5,504 nucleotides of DNA from an uncultured Hyphomicrobiales bacterium (GTDB taxonomy: Bacteria > Pseudomonadota > Alphaproteobacteria > Rhizobiales > Beijerinckiaceae): assembly GCA_903932565.1 (NCBI GenBank), contig CAIZGQ010000024.1, positions 1 to 5,504 of the forward strand, given 5' to 3'. Made by a program: the position numbers and the translations under genes. Numbering within the stretch: the first letter of the stretch is position 1; every line of letters starts with the position of its first letter. Of this stretch, positions 1 to 5,504 are shown piece after piece. The notes beneath the pieces were generated by a model. It was not told where the DNA came from. It was given only the letters and a program-made list of their open reading frames with translations, and made no database searches.

Positions 1-828
1 GCGCGTCGCGTCCTGGAGGCTTTGTATAGTCGGGTCAAGCTTGGCCAGCCTGTTTCACTGGGCGACGTTGATGGGGCGATTGCGGAAGTCGCCCTTCAAG
101 GGTCTTTGTTCCCCAAAGAATCAGAGACCGGAGCCCGCGTTGGATTTGAGCAGGTTGCGACCCGCAAGCGGGGCGCTGTCCGCGCTCGAAATGCAGCGCA
201 GGACCTTTATCTCAGACTTTTGAAGAACCATGAGTTGGTTTTTGCGGAAGGCCCGGCTGGAACCGGCAAGACCTGGCTTGCTGTGGGATATGCCGTCTCA
301 CTCCTTGAGTCTGGTGCCGTTGAGCGCTTGATCCTGTCACGTCCAGCTGTCGAGGCTGGCGAGCGACTTGGCTTCCTCCCCGGCGATATGAAAGACAAAG
401 TTGACCCCTACCTGCGTCCGATCTACGACGCACTCCATGATTTCATGGATGGCCGCATGGTCGAACGTGGAATGCAGACGGGCATGATTGAAGTTGCACC
501 ACTTGCCTTTATGCGTGGGCGCACACTGGCAAACGCGTGTGTCCTCCTTGATGAAGCGCAGAACGCGACCACGATGCAGATGAAGATGTTCCTCACGCGC
601 CTGGGTGAAGGATCCCGCATGATCATCACCGGCGATCCGACACAGACAGATTTGCCACCGGGCCAGAAGTCCGGCCTCGCCGAGGCGATCAGCCTGCTTT
701 CGAACCTTGAGGGCATTGGGCATGTTCGCTTCAAAGACGCAGATGTCGTGCGACACGACCTCGTCCGTCGGATTGTGACGGCCTATGAAGAAGCAACTCG
801 TCAGGCGAATGGTCAGTCGACGAGATGA
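1..828 (+). CDS. phoH: PhoH family P-loop ATPase, 5' end outside window
   Basis: A cytoplasmic ATP-binding protein of the PhoH/YbeZ family, related to the N-terminal half of superfamily 1 helicases. The frame is open from base 1 and reads ARRVLEALYSRVKLGQ across the left edge, which looks like the end of the family's N-terminal KH-like region. The TTG at 22 is therefore an internal Leu codon, and the gene starts upstream of the window. About 275 residues are visible; from memory the full family length is about 330-350. Walker A (GPAGTGKT) is at 250-273. Walker B (VLLDEAQN) is at about 541-564. The downstream ITGDPTQTDLP motif is at about 625-657. All key residues are present. The stop overlaps the ybeY start. 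In bacteria PhoH/YbeZ is linked to YbeY and RNA metabolism, and the pairing here fits that. Family assignment is very secure; the exact biochemical role is less well established. Confidence 0.96.
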   Translation, partial: ARRVLEALYSRVKLGQPVSLGDVDGAIAEVALQGSLFPKESETGARVGFEQVATRKRGAVRARNAAQDLYLRLLKNHELVFAEGPAGTGKTWLAVGYAVSLLESGAVERLILSRPAVEAGERLGFLPGDMKDKVDPYLRPIYDALHDFMDGRMVERGMQTGMIEVAPLAFMRGRTLANACVLLDEAQNATTMQMKMFLTRLGEGSRMIITGDPTQTDLPPGQKSGLAEAISLLSNLEGIGHVRFKDADVVRHDLVRRIVTAYEEATRQANGQSTR

Positions 829-1331
829 CCTTGAACGTTGAAATCGCCATTGAGTCTGACGCTTGGGACAAGGCCGACGACCTGGAGTCGATGACGACGC
901 GCGCGATTCTAACCGCCGGCGAAATTCTCCAGACCAAGCTGAGAGAGGGTGCGGAAGTCAGCGTTTTGTTTACGAATGATGTGTCCGTGCGAGCTTTGAA
1001 CAAGGCATGGCGGAAACAAGACAAGCCGACCAATGTGCTCTCGTTTCCAGCGGCGAAACCTGGTGATCTTGCGAGCGCGGCTTTGCTCGGAGATATCATT
1101 CTTGCCTTCGAGACGATTTCTGCGGAGGCTGACGATCAAGGCAAGTCGCTCTCGGACCATGTTACGCACCTTGTCGTTCATGGGTTTCTTCACCTCCTTG
1201 GTCACGATCATGAAGTTGAAGATGAAGCCGTGGCGATGGAAGCGAGCGAAGTGAAAATCTTGGCCAAACTGGGCATCGCAGACCCATACGCCGAACCGGC
1301 ATCCCAATTGGGTCGAGGCCATGAGCTCTAA
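825..1331 (+). CDS. ybeY: Endoribonuclease / rRNA maturation factor YbeY
   Basis: A 168-residue single-domain metalloprotein of the UPF0054/YbeY family. It acts in the cytoplasm in 16S rRNA 3'-end maturation and ribosome quality control; in rhizobia it is also implicated in small-RNA regulation and symbiosis. The zinc-binding H-x3-H-x5-H signature is intact as HGFLHLLGHDH, with His119, His123 and His129 as ligands (1179-1211). The conserved segment around Arg63 followed by KPTNVLSFP (residues 67-75) is also present, as is LLGDI at 87-91. The ATG at 825 is the first possible start after an in-frame stop at 786, so the start is well fixed. There is no separate Shine-Dalgarno at good distance. 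The ATGA overlap with phoH suggests translation by coupling. The 3' end overlaps corC by 11 bases. Length is normal for the alphaproteobacterial family. Confidence 0.97.
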   Translation: MTLNVEIAIESDAWDKADDLESMTTRAILTAGEILQTKLREGAEVSVLFTNDVSVRALNKAWRKQDKPTNVLSFPAAKPGDLASAALLGDIILAFETISAEADDQGKSLSDHVTHLVVHGFLHLLGHDHEVEDEAVAMEASEVKILAKLGIADPYAEPASQLGRGHEL

Positions 1332-2352
1332 CGATAGATCGACGGCGCCTCACGATACGCGCGCAGACCGGCCAGGGTTGTTTGAACGCCTTCGTTTGTT
1401 GTTTGGATTGGGCGCACCCTCGATCCGCGATGACATCGAAGATGCTCTCGATGACACGACACCGTCCGCTGAATTCAGCCTGCAGGAAAAGGTCATTCTC
1501 AAAAATGTCCTCAGCCTGCATGATCTTCGGGTCGAGCACGTGATGGTGCCAAGGGCTGACATTATTGCAATTTCGATGGACACGCCGCTTGATGAGGTGC
1601 TGAAGGTTTTTCGAACCGCTGGTCATTCAAGATTGCCAGTGCACGCGGATACGCTGGATGATCCGCGCGGCATGGTTCATATTCGCGATTTCGTCAATTA
1701 CATCGCTGCGTCTGCTGAACTTGCCGGCGGTCGGCGAACCAAAATCGGATCGAACTCCACCGATATGGCGCGCATCGCGGGCTATGCTGGCATAAATCTG
1801 TCCGTTGCATTGGCGGACACGAAAATCGTGCGGCCGGTTTTATTTGCGCCCCCCTCCATGCCGGTCCTCGACCTTCTTGTTCGCATGCAGAGCACGCGAA
1901 CGCACATGGCGCTCGTCATTGATGAGTACGGCGGAACCGATGGCCTGGTGTCATTGGAAGACATTGTCGAGATGGTCGTGGGTGATATTGAGGATGAGCA
2001 CGACACGGATGAGCGGCCTCATATTGAAGCCCTTCCGAATGGTGGCTACATCGCTGACGCTCGCTCCGATCTTGAAGAAATGAGCGCCATGATTGGTGCT
2101 GATCTGACGACGCGAATCGAAAGTGAAGAGGTTCACACCCTCGGTGGCCTCGCCACGGCCATAGCCGGGCGCGTTCCACTGCGCGGTGAAATCCTCCAGA
2201 TCAATGAAGAGTTTGAGTTGGAAGTTCTCGACGCGGATCCGCGCCGCGTGAAACGGGTTCGAATTGGTCGAATGCCGAAACGAGACCCTGATGTCAAAGA
2301 GACCGATACAAATTTAACGGATAATTCTGGCCAGTCACATATAGCCAAGTGA
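1321..2352 (+). CDS. corC: CorC/TlyC (YbeX) family CBS-domain protein
   Basis: A 343-residue soluble protein of the CorC/HlyC family, often annotated in Rhizobiales as hemolysin TlyC. It has a charged N-terminal region (about 1-60), then a first CBS domain (about 72-130, with VMVPR at 74-78 and GHSRLPV at 101-107). A second CBS domain spans about 168-228 and ends in the DEYGGTDGLV and SLEDIVEMVVGDIEDEHD motifs. The C-terminal CorC_HlyC domain is at about 234-318 (GGYIADARSDLEEM, VHTLGGL). No membrane-spanning DUF21 domain is present, so this is the short cytoplasmic YbeX form. The last 25 residues are polar and probably disordered. The ATG at 1321 is the first start after an in-frame stop at 1252. 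GAGG at 1315-1318 is too close to be an ideal ribosome site, so coupling to ybeY is likely. Family members are linked to Mg/Co efflux and, in E. coli ybeX, to ribosome metabolism. 'Hemolysin' is probably a legacy label. Confidence 0.94.
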   Translation: MSSNDRSTAPHDTRADRPGLFERLRLLFGLGAPSIRDDIEDALDDTTPSAEFSLQEKVILKNVLSLHDLRVEHVMVPRADIIAISMDTPLDEVLKVFRTAGHSRLPVHADTLDDPRGMVHIRDFVNYIAASAELAGGRRTKIGSNSTDMARIAGYAGINLSVALADTKIVRPVLFAPPSMPVLDLLVRMQSTRTHMALVIDEYGGTDGLVSLEDIVEMVVGDIEDEHDTDERPHIEALPNGGYIADARSDLEEMSAMIGADLTTRIESEEVHTLGGLATAIAGRVPLRGEILQINEEFELEVLDADPRRVKRVRIGRMPKRDPDVKETDTNLTDNSGQSHIAK

Positions 2353-2362
2353 CTTTGCTGGC
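2330..2362 (+). repeat. Imperfect inverted repeat spanning the corC stop codon
   Basis: GCCAG (2330-2334) can pair with CTGGC (2358-2362), and TCAC (2335-2338) with GTGA (2349-2352). This gives nine base pairs with a five-base bulge on the 3' side and a ten-base loop. An alternative register pairs AGTCAC (2333-2338) with GTGACT (2349-2354). No T-run follows, so it does not look like an intrinsic terminator. It could be an RNA-processing or stability element in the corC-lnt transcript, or chance. Confidence 0.3.
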
Positions 2363-2372
2363 AGATCCTGCT

Positions 2373-2392
2373 GTGATCACGTTGAGTGTGAT
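2373..2392. repeat. Short palindrome and inverted repeat upstream of lnt
   Basis: GTGATCAC (2373-2380) is a perfect 8-base palindrome. ATCAC (2376-2380) is also repeated inverted as GTGAT (2388-2392) with a seven-base spacer. It sits 30-49 bases before the preferred lnt ATG. The arrangement could be a protein-binding site or a weak hairpin. There is no matching promoter hexamer pair that I can call with confidence, so no function is assigned. Confidence 0.22.
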
Positions 2393-2421
2393 TGCACAAA
2401 CCGCAAGTTGAAAATAACCGC

Positions 2422-4044
2422 ATGTCCAAATTGGCTTATGCCATTATTTTATCTTGGGGATGGAAGCGTCGAGCAATCGCATTTGCCTCGGGTGCTGTCG
2501 GCGTTCTTGCGATGGCACCATTTGGATTTTTTCCGGCAATGTTCGTGCCGTTGATGACATCGATCTGGTTGATCGATGGGTCTATTCAAAACAAGAGCCT
2601 GTCATCAAAAAAAGATTTTTACAAATCGCTTTCTCACGCGGCTGAAGCTGGTTGGTGGCTCGGATTTGGGTTCTTTGTTGCTGGACTGTGGTGGCTTGGG
2701 GCCGCAGTCCTGGCAGAGGCTGACAAGTTCGCTTGGGCGCTTCCTCTTGCGATCTTCGGACTGCCTGCGGTGCTTGCCGTTTTTACGTCGCTAGGCTTCA
2801 TGCTCGCGGCATGCGTTTGGCCATATGGCGTATCCCGAATTTTTGTTTTTGCTGTCGCATTATCAGCAACGGAATATCTGCGCGGAAACGTGCTGACCGG
2901 ATTTCCGTGGAACGATATCGGCATGTCGCTTGGGACCAATGTTGTACTGGCTCAGCTTGCCTCTGTCATCGGATTGCACGGCCTCACGCTGCTTGCAGCT
3001 CTTATCTTCGCCATGCCCGCGGCGGCTTTCTCCACACACGCTGGTCGCGGCAACAAAAGTTTGTCCCCCCTCATTATCTCTTTGGCACTGCTTGCTCTTC
3101 TTGGCGCCTTTGGGGCGTGGCGGCTGTCAGGCCCAGCTGTTCCAAATGTTCAGGATGTGCGGTTGCGGCTTGTTCAGCCAAATGCGCCGCAGGACGATTC
3201 ATTTCGAAGTGACAATCGGGACGCCATTGTCACCAATTATCTGGCCTTATCTGACCGGGCGACGAGCCCGACGACGTCCGGCATTGCAGATGCGACCCAT
3301 CTGATATGGCCGGAATCTGCATTTCCATTTATCTTGTCGCGGGATCGTAATTCGTTGGAGCGGATCGGTGCAGCGTTGCACCCGGGTGCCGTCCTGATCA
3401 CAGGTGCGGCCCGGGCCTCCGAACCAGAGCCGGGACATGTCGGCGTCCATTATTTTAATGCCGTCCAGGTGGTCAACAGCAGCGGCGTCGTCGTTGACAG
3501 CTATGACAAAGTTCACCTGGTACCGTTCGGTGAATACATTCCTTTTGACAGCCTCCTCCGGAAAACCGGATTACAACAATTTGTGCATATCCCGGGCGGG
3601 TTTGAGCCGGGTGGCCAACGGCGTTCGATGTCGATCCCGGGCTTGCCGACGGTCGCGCCTCTGATTTGTTACGAAGCGATTTTTTCAGGCGAAGTCATGC
3701 CGCAGGTGGCTGGAGGCCAAAGGCCGTCCGTGATGCTGAATCTGACCAACGACGGGTGGTTCGGGCAAACAATCGGACCCTACCAACATTTTTCGCAAAC
3801 CCGACTGAGATCGATTGAAGAAGGACTGCCATTGGTTCGGGTTGCGAACACCGGTATCTCAGCGATCATCGATCCCTATGGACGAATCATGGGAAGTTTG
3901 CCGCTTGGCGTGTCTGATGTGCTTGATGGTCCTCTGCCTCAAGCAATCCCGGAAACATTGTTTGCTGAATACCGGCAAATTCCATTTATGATTATGTTGC
4001 TCTGCTCTATGCTTCTCGCAGTTGGTTTTCGCCGTCGCGCCTGA
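2422..4044 (+). CDS. lnt: Apolipoprotein N-acyltransferase Lnt
   Basis: An inner-membrane enzyme that transfers an acyl chain from a phospholipid to the N-terminal cysteine of apolipoproteins, the last step of lipoprotein maturation. From the ATG at 2422 it has 540 residues. The N-terminal half has several hydrophobic spans (about 16-54, 76-98, 103-132, 138-150, 174-204, 214-234) and the Lnt-type segment EYLRGNVLTGFPWNDIG at 151-167. The periplasmic nitrilase-like domain follows. The catalytic triad is intact: Glu298 in WPES (3313-3315), Lys363 in YDKVHLVPFGEYIPF (3508-3510) and Cys416 in ICYE (3667-3669). The second conserved Glu (371) and the NDGWFG motif (Trp446) are also present. A final hydrophobic segment lies near the C-terminus. 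A TTG at 2392 directly after a stop would add ten polar residues (HKPQVENNR); the ATG start is preferred, though its Shine-Dalgarno is weak. In Sinorhizobium this gene is known as actA, needed for acid tolerance. Confidence 0.96.
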   Translation: MSKLAYAIILSWGWKRRAIAFASGAVGVLAMAPFGFFPAMFVPLMTSIWLIDGSIQNKSLSSKKDFYKSLSHAAEAGWWLGFGFFVAGLWWLGAAVLAEADKFAWALPLAIFGLPAVLAVFTSLGFMLAACVWPYGVSRIFVFAVALSATEYLRGNVLTGFPWNDIGMSLGTNVVLAQLASVIGLHGLTLLAALIFAMPAAAFSTHAGRGNKSLSPLIISLALLALLGAFGAWRLSGPAVPNVQDVRLRLVQPNAPQDDSFRSDNRDAIVTNYLALSDRATSPTTSGIADATHLIWPESAFPFILSRDRNSLERIGAALHPGAVLITGAARASEPEPGHVGVHYFNAVQVVNSSGVVVDSYDKVHLVPFGEYIPFDSLLRKTGLQQFVHIPGGFEPGGQRRSMSIPGLPTVAPLICYEAIFSGEVMPQVAGGQRPSVMLNLTNDGWFGQTIGPYQHFSQTRLRSIEEGLPLVRVANTGISAIIDPYGRIMGSLPLGVSDVLDGPLPQAIPETLFAEYRQIPFMIMLLCSMLLAVGFRRRA

Positions 4045-4090
4045 TGTCTACAGTCTAGGTTCGACCAAAACTGCCCGGACAAAGACGCCG

Positions 4091-4107
4091 CCGAAAATAT
4101 CGGAGAG
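4091..4107 (+). promoter_or_regulatory. praR ribosome binding site overlapping a small inverted repeat
   Basis: GGAGAG at 4102-4107 lies 11 bases before the ATG at 4119. It is the best Shine-Dalgarno match in the window and fixes the praR start. CCGA (4091-4094) and TCGG (4100-4103) form a four-base-pair inverted repeat around AAATA, and its right arm overlaps the first bases of the Shine-Dalgarno. The ribosome site is well supported. Any role for the inverted repeat, such as an operator or translational control, is speculation. Confidence 0.55.
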
Positions 4108-4118
4108 CGAATTTTAAA

Positions 4119-4595
4119 ATGAAGAAGACGGAGGCCGTGTCTTTGTTGCCTGATGGTAAATCAGTAACCAAGTCAGCCAACCTTGTGGATAAACAAGTTG
4201 GCAGCCGCGTTCGTATGCGTCGTATGTTGCTTGGCATCAGTCAGGAGAAGCTTGGGAACGCACTGGGAATTACATTTCAGCAGGTGCAAAAATACGAGAA
4301 GGGCACGAACCGCATTGGCGCCAGCCGCCTGCAGCAAATTTCAAAAATCCTCGATGTGCCACCCTCGTTTTTCTTTGAGGGTACGAGCTTTTCAATCACA
4401 CGCGGACAGCAGCAGCTGGTCGATGATTCAGCTTATGTGGTCGATTTTCTGTCAACGGCTGAAGGTTTGGCCCTCACCCGAGCGTTTGCGCGAATCTACA
4501 ATCCCAAGGTTCGCAAACGTTTGATCGAGCTTGTGTCTGAAATCGCTGATGACGAGAAGTTGTCACGTGAGTCCGACTCTGACATCACGCCATAA
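4119..4595 (+). CDS. praR: XRE-family transcriptional regulator, PraR/PhrR-like
   Basis: A 158-residue DNA-binding regulator with a Cro/C1-type helix-turn-helix at residues 28-86. The core is GSRVRMRRMLLGISQEKLG, then LGITFQQVQKYEKGTNRI and SRLQQISKILDVPPSFFFE. This block is highly characteristic of the alphaproteobacterial PraR/PhrR family. The roughly 70-residue C-terminal part is helical and charged, with a conserved-looking LALTRAFARI stretch, and probably mediates dimerisation. The first 27 residues are polar and variable. The ATG is chosen because of the GGAGAG site 11 bases upstream. Its position just after lnt matches rhizobial genomes. There PhrR was reported as low-pH induced, and PraR represses quorum-sensing regulators (Rhizobium leguminosarum) and reb genes (Azorhizobium). 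Whether the same targets exist here is unknown. The 74-base gap from lnt could hold its own promoter. The 3' end overlaps the convergent permease gene by 11 bases. Confidence 0.85.
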   Translation: MKKTEAVSLLPDGKSVTKSANLVDKQVGSRVRMRRMLLGISQEKLGNALGITFQQVQKYEKGTNRIGASRLQQISKILDVPPSFFFEGTSFSITRGQQQLVDDSAYVVDFLSTAEGLALTRAFARIYNPKVRKRLIELVSEIADDEKLSRESDSDITP

Positions 4596-5504
4596 CGTGA
4601 ACTATCTCAAGAGCTTTGGGTTTGTTTGCCTTGCGCCAATTGAGCCAAAGCATACCACCCACCAACGCAATCGGAATGAGTGCCAGGAGACTGCCGATTG
4701 CAGTCAAAACCAAGGCGATGGCCCAGCAAATCGACATGCCATGTTCAAAAAGGGCAACGATTTTTGACTGCGCGTGTCGCCGCATCAATTGCGCGCGCTG
4801 TCCTGATGCCGGGTTCCACAGATTGAGCAATGCCGTGGAGGTCGCTGCCGCGATCCCGAAGACAAAGGTAAGTGCGGCTGTCTCAAATGAATTCATTGCG
4901 AGCGCTGCAACAGGAATAAGAAGTGCGAGCGCAATCGGTAAGATAAGGCTTTCGAGCTTGCGTCTTTCGATCGCGCTTTTCTTCACCGGGGCGCAGGCCA
5001 AGAGCTCGGGCGCTTGTTCTCCCGATATGGCCAGCCAGGCAAGGGACGCGGAAATCTGGGAGGCGATTACGATAATGGCAGGGGAGACAGACAGCGCTAA
5101 AGACCCCTCTCCATTCTGATTACGCCAGACAATGAGCGCCACAGGCAACGTGTATGTGATCTGCAAAGCGAGCTGAGACAGCAACCAGGGATCGCGTAAA
5201 ACAAGTCTCAGCTCTTTGTGCCGCACGATCGCGCCGAGGCCGTGACGGAAAGGCCGCTTGCTTCTCGAATTCAAGTCTTGATGCCTACGTCCGTCACTTG
5301 GCGAACCAGCAGCTGTAATGGCGCTATCGCAGAACATCGGCCCGACCACAATTGCCATGGCGACGAAAGCGAGGGTCGCAATCACGCACCAAATCAGGAG
5401 CGCGGAAAGGTCACCGGTGGCTGCATAGACTGGCATCAGCCATGGACTTATCCGACCCACGCCGTCCTGCGCCTGCGGCACAATCCCGGCCGTGATCTGC
5501 TCCC
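4585..5504 (-). CDS. Putative ABC-2-type exporter permease, 5' end outside window
   Basis: The C-terminal part of an integral membrane protein. The frame stays open to the right edge (codons for EQITAGI precede the GTG at 5481), so that GTG is probably an internal Val and the start lies beyond 5504. Counting from it, 298 residues carry about seven hydrophobic spans: roughly 25-47, 99-119, 127-152, 177-196, 201-222, 244-262 and 264-281. Between the first and second lies a polar cytoplasmic-looking loop (about 52-98) with the segment HKELRLVLRDPWLLSQ at 88-103. After the third span comes SGEQAPELLACAPV (153-166). From memory, both segments recall putative ABC exporter permeases of alphaproteobacteria that work with a separate ATPase; no ATPase is visible here. 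Substrate is unknown. The gene converges on praR and overlaps its end by 11 bases, so it is not part of the lnt cluster. The membrane-protein call is firm; the ABC-2 assignment is moderate. Confidence 0.72.
   Translation of the reverse strand, partial: EQITAGIVPQAQDGVGRISPWLMPVYAATGDLSALLIWCVIATLAFVAMAIVVGPMFCDSAITAAGSPSDGRRHQDLNSRSKRPFRHGLGAIVRHKELRLVLRDPWLLSQLALQITYTLPVALIVWRNQNGEGSLALSVSPAIIVIASQISASLAWLAISGEQAPELLACAPVKKSAIERRKLESLILPIALALLIPVAALAMNSFETAALTFVFGIAAATSTALLNLWNPASGQRAQLMRRHAQSKIVALFEHGMSICWAIALVLTAIGSLLALIPIALVGGMLWLNWRKANKPKALEIVHVMA

Noticed and set aside
22..24. TTG as the start codon of phoH
   Set aside because: The frame is open from base 1 and the residues before it (ARRVLEA) continue the PhoH family sequence, so the gene is cut by the window edge rather than starting here.
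337..756. 139-codon minus-strand open frame opposite phoH
   Set aside because: It lies fully inside the well-supported phoH gene, its translation is Cys/His-rich with no recognisable domain, and it has the look of an antisense shadow.
2373..2392. CRP-type binding site upstream of lnt
   Set aside because: TGTGA and TCAC elements are present but not with the spacing of the TGTGA-N6-TCACA consensus, and CRP-type control of lnt has no support here.
2733..3212. 159-codon plus-strand open frame inside lnt
   Set aside because: It overlaps the lnt membrane region in another frame, is rich in Cys, Ser and Arg in the manner of a shifted frame, and matches no family I know.
4045..4118. Intrinsic terminator between lnt and praR
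   Set aside because: No stable GC-rich hairpin followed by a T-run is present; the only inverted repeat has a four-base stem.
4616..5119. 167-codon plus-strand open frame opposite the permease
   Set aside because: The minus strand encodes a clear series of hydrophobic spans and ABC-2-like motifs; the plus-strand translation shows no domain and is best explained as a shadow.
5479..5481. GTG (minus strand) as the start of the permease gene
   Set aside because: The frame continues without a stop to the window edge and the upstream codons are plausible coding sequence; the first visible membrane span looks like the middle of a larger protein.
1..5504. CRISPR array, transposon ends, tRNA or rRNA genes, phage attachment site
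   Set aside because: I found no regularly spaced direct repeats, no transposase, no terminal inverted repeats and no tRNA-like cloverleaf; nearly all the window is coding sequence.

Overview
The window comes from an alphaproteobacterial chromosome, most likely Hyphomicrobiales (Rhizobiales). This rests on the gene order phoH-ybeY-corC-lnt followed by a PraR/PhrR-type XRE regulator, on protein motifs typical of that group, and on moderately GC-rich coding DNA. The genus cannot be named from the sequence alone.

Layout. Bases 1-4044 hold a tightly packed plus-strand cluster. It begins with the 3' part of phoH, whose start lies upstream of the window. ybeY follows with a 4-base ATGA overlap, then corC (tlyC/ybeX) with an 11-base overlap, and then, after a 69-base gap, lnt (apolipoprotein N-acyltransferase). 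After a further 74-base gap comes praR (4119-4595), preceded by a good Shine-Dalgarno sequence. Bases 4585-5504 carry the 3' part of a multi-membrane-span, ABC-2-like permease on the minus strand. It converges on praR and overlaps its 3' end by 11 bases. Its 5' end lies outside the window.

How the genes fit together. PhoH (an ATPase), YbeY (an rRNA-maturation metalloprotein) and CorC (a CBS-domain protein) form a widely conserved block linked to RNA and ribosome quality control and to ion or membrane homeostasis. Lnt completes lipoprotein maturation at the inner membrane. In rhizobia, lnt (known there as actA) and the adjacent regulator phrR/praR have been tied to acid or stress response and quorum-sensing control. 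The permease is not part of that block.

Assessment. This is mostly an ordinary housekeeping region. No mobile element, CRISPR array, RNA gene or clearly new system was seen. The points worth a second look are the convergent praR/permease overlap, metK not being in its usual place after praR (from memory of other rhizobial genomes), small inverted repeats in the two intergenic gaps, and start-site choices for lnt and for the two genes cut by the window edges.
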